Source: Gammaproteobacteria bacterium (lineage in GTDB: Bacteria; Pseudomonadota; Gammaproteobacteria; Pseudomonadales; Azotimanducaceae). From it: a DNA stretch of 64,000 nt. How positions within the stretch are numbered: position 1 is the stretch's first letter; each line of letters starts with the position of its first letter. Under the pieces are notes generated by a model. It ran no database searches, was not told the DNA's origin, and was given only the letters and a program-made list of their open reading frames with translations. The stretch spans positions 62,001 through 126,000 of the forward strand of contig VXNM01000010.1 of NCBI GenBank assembly GCA_009840545.1, given 5' to 3'. Positions 30,042 to 39,006 of the stretch are shown here, in pieces. Position numbers and translations under genes: made by a program.

Positions 30042-31553
30042 TTACTCCGAATTGGCAAGAACCTCGTCACGGTACTTGAGCACTTGAGCGAAGTTTTCTG
30101 GTGGAATCGCCAATTGTTGAGTCCAGAGCAACGCAGCGTCCAATTCGTCGAACTGACGGGCTTCGATATACACATAACACAGTCTCTCATGTGCAGCGAT
30201 GTGACGTGGATTGAGTTCTATCGTACGTTTCAGGTGTCTTGCAGCTTCATCCCATTGTTGTCGATAGCCTTCGATGGTTCCGAGATGCAGATGCGCCTCT
30301 GCAATTGCGCTCGACCCAATATCCAACACAGCGTTGAATGCAGAAATCGCTTCGTCAAAACGCTGTTGTTGCATTAAGACAATTCCTAGTCTCAAGTGTG
30401 CTTCTGAGTCAGATTCGTTAAGTTCGACACTCTTGCGTAACAACCCTTCAGCGGTGTCGAGGTTGCCTGTAAGGCTGACCAAGTCCCCCAATTGCGTGTA
30501 GTAAGGCTGATGCTCGGGACTAGATTCGATGCCTATTTGCAACGTCTCCATTGCCATCGTGGTTTCTCCTTGTGCCGAGTATGCCCATGCCAATGTACTG
30601 ACCAAGGAAGGTCGATCTCCGTATTGGGTACGCAAAGACAAGAGCTCCCGAAGGGACTCTTCGACTCTATTAGCCTGTAGCAGCCTTTGGGCTCGAGCCA
30701 ATCGTCCACCGAATCCGCGTATATGTTTCTCTCGACGAATGACAATTGGATCTGGCCAATTCAATGCGGCCTCTTGCTTGCTTAATGCTCTAGCGACATT
30801 GGCTTCATTGGAACGTCCTAAGTCGTTATATGCGGTTGCCAGCAGTCTAAAGATTTCAGGATGCAACGTCTTGACTCGAAGAGGTTCCAACAAGTCGATG
30901 CTCTCCTGCGAGTTACCGCTCATTAACTTGACACGTGCCTTGCCCACAATGGAGTAGAAGCTCTGGTCAATGGAGTAAGCCCTTTCGAATGCCAATTCCG
31001 CGTCGTCAAATCTATCCAACCTCAGCAGCCATGTGCCTAACCACAGCCACGCCGCAGAATAGTCCGGATCGATAGTCAATGCGACTTCGATCATTCCGAC
31101 AGCCTCTTCATATTCGCCTATCTTGGCATTCTGATGCGCAACAAAATACGGCCACATGAACTCATAGGGGTCCAGCAAGTGTGCCTGTTCATAAACGGGT
31201 ATTGATTGACGCGACCAGTTGTTCACGTCGTACGTCATGGCAAGCCGGCCACGTTCAGAACCCGAGGTTGGGTATTGGATTACTTGATTGTGTCGAACAG
31301 TTATGTAGTCGGCTAGACCTTCATCAATGTCCTTCAAGTCAGGAAGTACTGGTTCTTCTGCAACAGGAAACTCGACTAAGTCAGAATCTGGCTGCGTTGA
31401 GCACGAGGTAGAAGCAAGAGCCGCAAGGATCAACGCGATGATTACTCTCCCTACCTGTTTTTCCGCATGACTGCCGTGTGTACAGCCACCATTTACCGCC
31501 TTAGTCAAACCAATACGATCCAATTCATCTGGTCCATTTGGACGGGGACCCAT
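30042..31553 (-). CDS. Exported TPR protein (copy B)
   Basis: A 503-residue tetratricopeptide-repeat protein. After a long basic N-tail comes a hydrophobic export segment (VIIALILAALASTSC), so it is probably a lipoprotein, though the lipobox (STSC) is weak. Around ten TPR-like helix pairs follow. Between the repeat blocks lies an unusual non-TPR segment with WPDPI and IRGFGGRLARAQRLL, shared with the other TPR protein at 33204-34631. The ATG overlaps the end of the preceding CRTAC1-type gene by 29 bp. An internal TTG at 31508 is an alternative start. I expect it to act in the periplasm or at the outer membrane as a protein-interaction scaffold for its CRTAC1 neighbour. Confidence 0.8.
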   Translation of the reverse strand: MGPRPNGPDELDRIGLTKAVNGGCTHGSHAEKQVGRVIIALILAALASTSCSTQPDSDLVEFPVAEEPVLPDLKDIDEGLADYITVRHNQVIQYPTSGSERGRLAMTYDVNNWSRQSIPVYEQAHLLDPYEFMWPYFVAHQNAKIGEYEEAVGMIEVALTIDPDYSAAWLWLGTWLLRLDRFDDAELAFERAYSIDQSFYSIVGKARVKLMSGNSQESIDLLEPLRVKTLHPEIFRLLATAYNDLGRSNEANVARALSKQEAALNWPDPIVIRREKHIRGFGGRLARAQRLLQANRVEESLRELLSLRTQYGDRPSLVSTLAWAYSAQGETTMAMETLQIGIESSPEHQPYYTQLGDLVSLTGNLDTAEGLLRKSVELNESDSEAHLRLGIVLMQQQRFDEAISAFNAVLDIGSSAIAEAHLHLGTIEGYRQQWDEAARHLKRTIELNPRHIAAHERLCYVYIEARQFDELDAALLWTQQLAIPPENFAQVLKYRDEVLANSE

Positions 31554-33207
31554 CGCCCATTCTCAAGGTAACAAAACTCCCACTATTGAAATCTCCGAAC
31601 TCTTCGATTTCTCCCGTCGGCCACAACACTCTCACATCCTCTACACTAGCAGCCGACCCGAGTCCGAAGTGCACCCGAGGGTCGTTGGACGACAGATAGC
31701 TACCTTCCGGCTGAACTGATCCGTAAACACGATGACCATCACGAATAAGGGTAATAACGGCTCCAATTGCATCGCTTCCATGTTGGTTCAACAGCGAGAA
31801 TGCAATCCAATTGCCGCGATTGGCAAATCGATTCATCAGAACGTAAGCCCTCGCGTCTCGATTTACAACCACGAGGTCCAAGCCTCCATCGTTGTCCAAG
31901 TCTCCAATTCCCACACCCCTGCTTGTGTGAACAAGCGACTCCAAAGTGCCACCCTGTGGCTCTACCTCTTCGAATCGTCCATCAGGTAATCCCCGGAACA
32001 AAGTGTTTGGTTCGGCGTAAATGTCTTCGGCACCTAGATCTACTGGACTCACTCCTCCGTTCGCTTCATAAAGATCCAACTGTCCATCGTTATCGAAATC
32101 AGCCATTACAACTCCAAATCTCGTATATCTGCGACTTGGAGCACTCAGTCCAATCTCACTAGTGGAGTCGGTGAAGTGAGTCCCCTCATTGCGAAAAAAT
32201 GAATCCGACTCTCCCGTTAGATTCACGACCAAAATGTCGAAGTCTCCGTCTTGATCAGGGTCGGACGACACGACGCCCATTCCTGCCTTCGCGGTTCCAA
32301 ATCCATCAACTCCAGAACCACGAGTCATCGATTCGTCCACGAACCGCAAGTCTCCGCGATTCATCCATAGCTGATTGACTGTGAGGTCGTTGGCAACAAA
32401 AACGTCGATATAGCCGTTGTGATCGAAATCAGCACCGACTACGCCGAAACCATTTCCGAACGACGCATTGATGCCGGCTTGACGCGTTATATCCGTAAAG
32501 CTTCCGCCCCCATCGTTCCGATACATGCGATCTATCGCTGGAGCTTGATAGTTAATCGGTGGACAATATGTCAATACTCCGCTTCCAAAGCAATCCAGTT
32601 CGATCTCCAATTTCCAGTGCAAGTAATTTGCGTGATAGAGATCGAGGTCACCGTCACGATCCAGGTCGAGAAATGCAGCGGAAGTTCCCCATTGAGTGTC
32701 GCCTAGACCTGACTCGTTCGTCACATCTGCGAACAGACCCGCTCCGTTGTTTCTGAACATCTTGTTCTCACCAACGTTCGTCACAAATATGTCGTTGTCT
32801 CCGTCGTTGTCATAGTCCCCCGCGGCTACACCCATCCCGTATCCGCGGTCAGCCAATCCGTTCGCATTCCCGCGCATTTCGAATTGCCCTTCTCCCAAGT
32901 TCAGAAATAGCTGATTAGGCTGAGCATCTTCCTCAAGAAGAGAACCACTTTGAACGAAGTAAATATCCAACCATCCGTCTCCATTGACATCTGTCAACGC
33001 CACTCCACTGCCTGTGATTTCGGGCAGTAGGTGCTTTTCGCGGTGTCCGGATTGGTGAATGAAGTCGACCCCTCTACGCTTGGATTCCTCCACAAACCAG
33101 AATTCCTGCATTGGTTCGTTTCCAGATCGATCCACAGGAGCTTCGCAGCCTGCAAATAACGTACAGACGCATACCAACGAGATGAAGACTGTGTCAGTAC
33201 TTTTCAT
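31525..33207 (-). CDS. CRTAC1-type lipoprotein: seven-bladed FG-GAP propeller + ASPIC/UnbV domain (copy A)
   Basis: A 560-residue paralogue of the protein at 28268-29962. The lipobox is FAGC with Cys21. Calcium-type loops occur at 73-81, 131-139, 181-189, 260-268, 316-324, 370-378 and 436-444, giving seven blades. The Cys206/Cys215 pair ending CPP is retained. The C-terminal ASPIC/UnbV domain (about 475-550) has DPRVHFGLG and VRVLWPTGE. It starts at an ATG that overlaps the TPR stop by 4 bp, so the TPR and propeller proteins are made in step. Function is unknown; the family is common in marine and soil bacteria and is usually annotated only by domain. Confidence 0.85.
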   Translation of the reverse strand: MKSTDTVFISLVCVCTLFAGCEAPVDRSGNEPMQEFWFVEESKRRGVDFIHQSGHREKHLLPEITGSGVALTDVNGDGWLDIYFVQSGSLLEEDAQPNQLFLNLGEGQFEMRGNANGLADRGYGMGVAAGDYDNDGDNDIFVTNVGENKMFRNNGAGLFADVTNESGLGDTQWGTSAAFLDLDRDGDLDLYHANYLHWKLEIELDCFGSGVLTYCPPINYQAPAIDRMYRNDGGGSFTDITRQAGINASFGNGFGVVGADFDHNGYIDVFVANDLTVNQLWMNRGDLRFVDESMTRGSGVDGFGTAKAGMGVVSSDPDQDGDFDILVVNLTGESDSFFRNEGTHFTDSTSEIGLSAPSRRYTRFGVVMADFDNDGQLDLYEANGGVSPVDLGAEDIYAEPNTLFRGLPDGRFEEVEPQGGTLESLVHTSRGVGIGDLDNDGGLDLVVVNRDARAYVLMNRFANRGNWIAFSLLNQHGSDAIGAVITLIRDGHRVYGSVQPEGSYLSSNDPRVHFGLGSAASVEDVRVLWPTGEIEEFGDFNSGSFVTLRMGDGSPSKWTR

Positions 33208-34631
33208 GGCACGTCAGAATCTACTTGGTTTCTGTTTTGTTCGATTAGCTCGTCGGCTTGTTGTAGCAATTCAGGGTCTACACCAAGTCTGCGAGCCCAG
33301 TTTAGAGTAGCTTCCGCTCGGTCGATCTCACCTTTTTCTATTAGTGCATGTGCGAGGTAAAGGTGTCCATTCTCGTTTCCCGGGTCGAGTTCCACTACCT
33401 GTGAAAACTCATCGATGGCTTCAGCCCATTGCTTCCGGAAACCATAAATTGTGCCAATGCGCAATCGAATCACCGCTACATCGCTGAAACCGAAGTCTAT
33501 CGCTTTCTCAAATGCAGCGATTGCTTCGTCAAATCGTTCCATACGCATCAACACGGACCCTAGTCGTTCGTAAGCCTCAGGATTGTGCTCGTTGATTTCA
33601 GTGCTGCGAGTAAGGAGCATGAAAGCATCCTCGTTCTGTCCTCCTCTATACATCAAATCCCCTAGTTGCACATAGAACCTAAATTGATTGGGCATCATTT
33701 CAATGCCCCGCTGGAGAATGTCTTTTGCCTTTTCGGGTTGTTGAGTCTTTTCGTAGGCGACAGCAAAACTGCTTATCAGAGCTTCGTCATTTGGTCTTAT
33801 CTCCTCCAGTCGCTCCAGTTCCCGTAGTGCATCTTCATAGCGTTCAGCCTTTAGAAGACTCTGCGCATAGACCATACGACGTCCGAACCCCCGTACATAC
33901 TTGTTGGGTCTCTGTCTGATCGGGTCCAACCAGAGCATTGGGAATACTTTCTTGCTCAAAGCTCGAGCAACCTCGGCTTCCTCGTTCATATCTAGTCTGG
34001 CGTAGGCTGTGGAGAGCAACCTCCAGATCTGTGGGTGCGGAAGAGTTTCCGCATAGGGAACCAAGATGGCTACGGCTTCCTCGAACTCCTCCCTGCGCAA
34101 ATGTACTTGTGCTATGCCTTCGGCGGAGGGAGATCCCGCACCGAGTGCAGCAGCGTCTTCGAAGGCATCCATCGCTTCATCAAGAAGGTCTTGATGAAGC
34201 GACCAATTTCCTCGATGCAAATGTGCTGGAACATACTCAGAATCAATTTCGATTGCATGTGCTATTTTCTCGAGGGCTCGGTCTATGTCCCCTTTTTGTT
34301 GGTCAATGAGTGCACCGAAGTACCACCATGCAAATTCACGAGTGTCAAGAGTCGATGCTTGTTCGTACATGACCCTCGCTGCATCAGGAAAGTGATTCAC
34401 ATCGTAGATCATGCCCAGCCTACCTCGTAGCGATGACGAGTGGGGAGCAGCGGCTATGAGTTCAAGAGTTTCGGATATGGTTTCAGCTAATTCTGTGTCA
34501 ATTTGGGATGTGTCGATGGCATAAGCCTGTTCCACGATTTCCGAATTCTGAATCTGATTGCTACACGAAGAGATTTGGAAAAGGGCGGTCAGCCACAAAC
34601 AAAGCAAAGAAGATGAACCCAGTCTATTCAA
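33204..34631 (-). CDS. TPR lipoprotein (copy A)
   Basis: First gene of the duplicated module, about 475 residues. I chose the TTG at 34631 because GAAGG lies 5 nt before it, giving MNRLGSSSLL and a compact signal peptide ending ISSC, a lipobox. An in-frame TTG at 34646 is the longer alternative. Many TPR units follow (for example AHLHRGNWSLHQDLLDEAMD, AYERLGSVLMRMERFDEAI). The mid-protein non-TPR segment has WLDPI and YVRGFGRRMVYAQSLL, matching copy B. It ends with a 4-bp overlap onto the CRTAC1 gene. Its upstream side is a strong terminator for the receptor gene, so its promoter must lie in the roughly 50 bp between, or it depends on readthrough. Confidence 0.82.
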   Translation of the reverse strand: MNRLGSSSLLCLWLTALFQISSCSNQIQNSEIVEQAYAIDTSQIDTELAETISETLELIAAAPHSSSLRGRLGMIYDVNHFPDAARVMYEQASTLDTREFAWWYFGALIDQQKGDIDRALEKIAHAIEIDSEYVPAHLHRGNWSLHQDLLDEAMDAFEDAAALGAGSPSAEGIAQVHLRREEFEEAVAILVPYAETLPHPQIWRLLSTAYARLDMNEEAEVARALSKKVFPMLWLDPIRQRPNKYVRGFGRRMVYAQSLLKAERYEDALRELERLEEIRPNDEALISSFAVAYEKTQQPEKAKDILQRGIEMMPNQFRFYVQLGDLMYRGGQNEDAFMLLTRSTEINEHNPEAYERLGSVLMRMERFDEAIAAFEKAIDFGFSDVAVIRLRIGTIYGFRKQWAEAIDEFSQVVELDPGNENGHLYLAHALIEKGEIDRAEATLNWARRLGVDPELLQQADELIEQNRNQVDSDVP

Positions 34632-34688
34632 AACAGCCTTCGCCAAAACGGTTAAGGTGACCCATGGTTATTTCCATCTACACAGAAT

Positions 34689-34722
34689 AAAAAAATCCGG
34701 CACCGAAAGTTTCGGTGCCGGA
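34689..34722 (-). terminator. Rho-independent terminator of the TonB receptor gene
   Basis: On the minus strand a 13-bp inverted repeat (arms 34722-34710 and 34708-34696, core CCGGCACCGAAA) is followed directly by a run of seven T. It begins 40 nt past the receptor stop codon. This is the clearest intrinsic terminator in the window. It separates the receptor from the TPR/CRTAC1 genes, or lowers their readthrough. Confidence 0.9.
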
Positions 34723-34761
34723 CTTTTAAGTTGTCAGTCTAGTGACTGAACTGATCTAACG

Positions 34762-37700
34762 TTACATGCTCATAGAGATTCGTGCGAATCCCAACCGACC
34801 CATGCCGTTGTCCACATATGCTTCAAAACCAACCCCTGAAGGAATTGGTGTTGGGTAGTGGTCAAGAAGGTTTCGGATCGAAACATTGACGGAGAACGAA
34901 GACATTCCCAGGAAACCGGTACGGCTGTACGTATAGCTAAAGTCCCAATACGCCCCCGAAGGAATTTTGCAGTAGGGGTTTCTATCCTGATCTATGCAGG
35001 CTTGAGATTCGTCCCATACGAAATTTGGAATCTCGTCGGTATCGTCAACATTGAACACAGGCATTCCGTTAAATTCGTTGTTGTTCCAACCATTAGGATC
35101 CGTCAGGTATTCGGTCTCGGAGCACAAGTCTCCATTGTTACGGGTGTAAGTTCCGTCAGGTCGCGAGCGGCACTTGGTCCACTCCATAATCTCATCATAG
35201 GCCGCACTGACATCTGTCAGCGAGTCGTGCCAACGGACACTCAGTTGAGCAGTATGCGGTCCTGAGAACCAACGCAATCCGAGATTGACTCGATACTCCG
35301 GTGTTGGAGGCAGCGGAGTTGCAAGATCGGACCCAGCCCAGAACGCGACTGCATTCCTGTTACCAACACCGTCGACATTGAGACCCGCATATCCGTGACC
35401 GGAACCGGCCCCGAATCTGGTCAAGCTAAGTTCAAGCATTCGTGTAACCGAGAACGAAGCATTGAAATTCCCGTAGTTTCCGCCGATGAAGGGAATCGCT
35501 TCGCTATCAAAGCTATACCCACCTTGAGCTATGAGCGTCCTAGTTCGATATTCACCTTGATTGATCCAAGCATTCGAAGCCTGTACAAGCCGTCCGTTTT
35601 CACGAACGATCACCCCACCTGAAAGGGCAGTCTCTTGTCCAAGCCATTCCTCAACAGCTGCAAGACGACATTGCTGTTCGGATAACGGCGTTTGCGCAAC
35701 GTAGTCTAGCGGTGTACGAGGAATATTCGGATACTGGTCGATCGGATACTTGTTTTGATTGTCGTAGTCAATCAACGTATCAATGCCACATCGATCCTTG
35801 ATGAATTGCTCGAATCCGGCTTCGTTTTGATTAACGACGGCTGTCGCACTGATTCGTTCCGCACGTCCGTTAAACGCTACGTCTGTGTAGTCGATATCCA
35901 TTCTGAAGTCGTCGTCAAACATACGGAATGTAAAACCGGTATTCCATAGTTCGGAAACCTCAGCAGAAAGGTTTCTATTTGCAGAATTCGGTATCACCAA
36001 CACATTGGGAACACCACCACCAGGTCCAACTCCTGAGCATTGCGGCAACTCCGGAAGTCCATCGCATACATAGTCACGAATTGTTTCCTCCGATGAGTTT
36101 TCGCCGTCCGTCACGTTAAACAGCTGGAACATTCCAGGAAGCACAAAACCCTCTGTTCGACTAAAACGCATGGACAGGTTGCTGTTTGGCGTATAGCTCA
36201 TAGCGAACTTAGGAATCGTGACATCAAAGTTTGCCACTTCACCCGTAGCCGACAGAGAACCTCTTCCCGTGAATTCCGCGTAACGGATGGCAGTCTGAAC
36301 TTCCATCTCGCCCCAACGTGGGCTCGAAATCAGCGGCCAACGAAACTCGGTAAATACAGCATCAGTTTGCTCTTCCGTGTATTGGAAACTCACAATCGAG
36401 GAGCCCAATGACGCGGCACCAACTTGATTGGGTCGATATTCCTCTGACTCAATTCGGTGGTGCATACCAATTGCAAACCCTACGGGCGCATTGTTGTACG
36501 GAAGATTGAACAAGTTTGAGTTTGATGCAATCAAGTCAATTAGCACAAATCCAACAAGTCGCTGATCGGCACGTGGAATAATGCCGGCGTTTCGGGTTTC
36601 TAGCGTCGTATTCCAAGCCGGATCATCCTTATCCCGCCACTGTGGCAACAATTCCCCTGTTTCGGGATCCGAGTCCAACCAGCTTGTACTGAATGGATTG
36701 AAACATTGTTGACCGTCTCGACCCCCAGAACATCTGAACGAATTGACCGCCCAGTGCCAAATCGGCTCAAGCCAGTCGTTTTCGCGCTTGTTGAGTGCCC
36801 AAACCCAGTCGGCATTGATGTACCACTCGGTATCCGGAATCTCAATCGTCGTCCCGAGGCGCAGACGCATGTCATTCAATTGTGCTCGATGATCGAAGCT
36901 CATATCGCCATTCAGCCATGGATAGCTCTCATGCACGTATGGCTGTTTCGGATGCGCCGCCAACTGAGAGAGTCTTGCGTCCTCAAACAAGCGCACACCT
37001 ATGGTTCCATGCGAATCTGGGTCGAATCTGTCAGGAATTCCATCACCGTCCACATCGCTGTTCAGCGGTAGCAGAATTACTCGATTTTGCGCACTATGCT
37101 GTGCCGTTCGGTCGTTGAGTTCCCAATCTTCTGCGACACCGTCGCCGTCAACGTCACGATCGGGTAATCCGTCGCCATTTGAATCCTGAGCGTAGACGAG
37201 CCATTCACCCGCCTCTTGCAGATAGTCGTACTTTCCATTTCCGTTGGCATCGATATATGACAATTCTGTTTCGTCATGTATATCGATAGTTCTTTCCACA
37301 TCGTCAGACGTATCGTCTGGCGTTCCGTTATCGTCTATGTAAGTGAACCATCTGCCGTTAGTGAATTCGTCACATCCTGGCAAGTTAGGCAGCAGATCGC
37401 ACGTATTCGATCCATCTGCGAATGCCCGAAAGGGGTTCCCGGGATTGGATCCAATTGCAAATGGAATGAACGGACTAAGGTTGTCCTGACCAGCTGCTTG
37501 ACCCCATTCGTCGATTCCAAACCAGTCGTTTTGTCGCCCACGGCTCTCAAGCCGACTGATGGTGACCTCGCCGTGGAATGAAACGTAGTCGTTAAATCTG
37601 TGCTCAAAGAACGCCATGCCTTGCTCCCGATCTTGGGGAGTTTGCATGTCTTGAAAGTCTGTGGTAACACGACGACAGTCGTATTCCGATCCGTGGCTTC

Positions 37701-39006
37701 CTTGTTCGTCGCCGATTGTTCTGGTCTCGCGGCCCCAGACGTTTCCTGTTAGATATTCGTTCAGGAAGTTGCCCGGTTTGGTCGTATCGGTATAGCCGAG
37801 ACCTCCTGCCTCTGAGACCGACCCGGCTGCAAATCGCACTCCGTCAAGGCTGTTGTGGCCGGCACCAAAGTCATAGCCGCATCCAGGATCGACCTTGCGC
37901 AGCACCTTCAATCTGCCTTGTGTGTCCTGAATCGTTGTGCCAGCGTATCCAAACTCCTCAACGTCTGGAACTCCGTCGCCGTCGAAGTCGTCTACTTGCA
38001 AACGAATTGGTTCGCCCGCCGGATAGAGATACCAGGGATGCGAACTAGCAAGGAATCCAGGAGGAGGCGTACTGTTTGGAAACTGTGCCCATCCTGAAGG
38101 TGTCCAAGGGACAATTTCGCCACTCTCGTCGCGGAATGGAACTCGCCAATCACCCGGATTGCTTGATCCTGTCTCGCTCCAAGTTGGAAGAAGCTGACCC
38201 GTCCATCCGGCCGAAGAAATGATGAATTGAGGTCGTTCTGTAGCGGCCATTCGGTCTACGTCCCGAATTGCCATAGCAAAAATCGCACTAGATTTCTCGC
38301 TCTGTGCGCCCGCTAGCAATTCAAACGACTTGGACGGAGCACCGCCTTCGATTGCTTGTTGCGTCGAGTAATTGGCTCGGAACCCGTCAAAATTCTTTTG
38401 TGGAATTACGTTAACAACTCCAGATACGGCTTCAGATCCATAGATCGCTGACGCTCCGTCAAGTACGGTTTCAACCCGACCAATAGCAATTCCCGGGTAC
38501 AACGAATTTACATCGGAACCGGAACGACGTGTTCCAGGTCCATAGCCTTGAACGTTGGCGGGAACTCGGTGTGAATCCATCATCGTCATGGTGGCACGAG
38601 TGCCAAGCCCACGAATATTGGCCCAGACTTCAACGCCTCGTTGTACCGACTGGTCGTCTGCACGTCCAGTTGGGTGTTCAAACGGAGCGGCATTGGCGTT
38701 TACTCCTATCTGGTATGTCTGATCGAAGATGATGTCTCCCAAGTCAGGCGTACCAGCAAGTGAAATGTCCAGTTCGGTGATGATGTCCATTGGAGAAGGA
38801 GTATCGAAGTTGTCACGGCGAATCGCTGTTCCCGTTACGAGAAGATTCTCCATCGAGCCTTCGTCGTCTGCCTCAGCTTCTTCAGCTTCCGCAGCATCAA
38901 CATCCTCCTCTTCGTCGCTCTCCTCTTCCTGCGCCATAGCAGACGCCGTCCATAAAAGAGCGGCTGAAGCCAGAATCGCAGCCAGCGATCCTAATCGTAG
39001 TCGCAT
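34762..39006 (-). CDS. Giant TonB-dependent outer-membrane receptor with Ca-type loops
   Basis: A 1414-residue TonB-dependent receptor, much longer than the usual 700-1000, that should import an unknown substrate across the outer membrane. It has a signal peptide (likely cut after AMA, residue 25), a very acidic stretch (27-49), a TonB-box-like NLLVTGTAIRR (54-64) and a plug domain with IRGLGTRAT, RVETVLDGASAIYGSEAVSGVVNV. The barrel then carries large insertions. Five DxDGDG-like loops occur at 340-348, 586-594, 608-616, 618-625 and 651-659; they resemble thrombospondin-3/EF-hand calcium sites and are probably extracellular. The protein ends in ARISMSM; most barrels end in Phe or Trp. An AGGGGG ribosome site precedes the ATG. 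Confidence 0.93.
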   Translation of the reverse strand: MRLRLGSLAAILASAALLWTASAMAQEEESDEEEDVDAAEAEEAEADDEGSMENLLVTGTAIRRDNFDTPSPMDIITELDISLAGTPDLGDIIFDQTYQIGVNANAAPFEHPTGRADDQSVQRGVEVWANIRGLGTRATMTMMDSHRVPANVQGYGPGTRRSGSDVNSLYPGIAIGRVETVLDGASAIYGSEAVSGVVNVIPQKNFDGFRANYSTQQAIEGGAPSKSFELLAGAQSEKSSAIFAMAIRDVDRMAATERPQFIISSAGWTGQLLPTWSETGSSNPGDWRVPFRDESGEIVPWTPSGWAQFPNSTPPPGFLASSHPWYLYPAGEPIRLQVDDFDGDGVPDVEEFGYAGTTIQDTQGRLKVLRKVDPGCGYDFGAGHNSLDGVRFAAGSVSEAGGLGYTDTTKPGNFLNEYLTGNVWGRETRTIGDEQGSHGSEYDCRRVTTDFQDMQTPQDREQGMAFFEHRFNDYVSFHGEVTISRLESRGRQNDWFGIDEWGQAAGQDNLSPFIPFAIGSNPGNPFRAFADGSNTCDLLPNLPGCDEFTNGRWFTYIDDNGTPDDTSDDVERTIDIHDETELSYIDANGNGKYDYLQEAGEWLVYAQDSNGDGLPDRDVDGDGVAEDWELNDRTAQHSAQNRVILLPLNSDVDGDGIPDRFDPDSHGTIGVRLFEDARLSQLAAHPKQPYVHESYPWLNGDMSFDHRAQLNDMRLRLGTTIEIPDTEWYINADWVWALNKRENDWLEPIWHWAVNSFRCSGGRDGQQCFNPFSTSWLDSDPETGELLPQWRDKDDPAWNTTLETRNAGIIPRADQRLVGFVLIDLIASNSNLFNLPYNNAPVGFAIGMHHRIESEEYRPNQVGAASLGSSIVSFQYTEEQTDAVFTEFRWPLISSPRWGEMEVQTAIRYAEFTGRGSLSATGEVANFDVTIPKFAMSYTPNSNLSMRFSRTEGFVLPGMFQLFNVTDGENSSEETIRDYVCDGLPELPQCSGVGPGGGVPNVLVIPNSANRNLSAEVSELWNTGFTFRMFDDDFRMDIDYTDVAFNGRAERISATAVVNQNEAGFEQFIKDRCGIDTLIDYDNQNKYPIDQYPNIPRTPLDYVAQTPLSEQQCRLAAVEEWLGQETALSGGVIVRENGRLVQASNAWINQGEYRTRTLIAQGGYSFDSEAIPFIGGNYGNFNASFSVTRMLELSLTRFGAGSGHGYAGLNVDGVGNRNAVAFWAGSDLATPLPPTPEYRVNLGLRWFSGPHTAQLSVRWHDSLTDVSAAYDEIMEWTKCRSRPDGTYTRNNGDLCSETEYLTDPNGWNNNEFNGMPVFNVDDTDEIPNFVWDESQACIDQDRNPYCKIPSGAYWDFSYTYSRTGFLGMSSFSVNVSIRNLLDHYPTPIPSGVGFEAYVDNGMGRLGFARISMSM

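Noticed and set aside
32419-32756. Repetitive plus-strand frames opposite the CRTAC1 genes
   Set aside because: They mirror the repeated Asp/Gly codons of the calcium loops and are not separate genes or DNA repeats.
36706-38048. Several 100-120 codon plus-strand frames opposite the TonB receptor
   Set aside because: All antisense to one continuous, well-supported reading frame.
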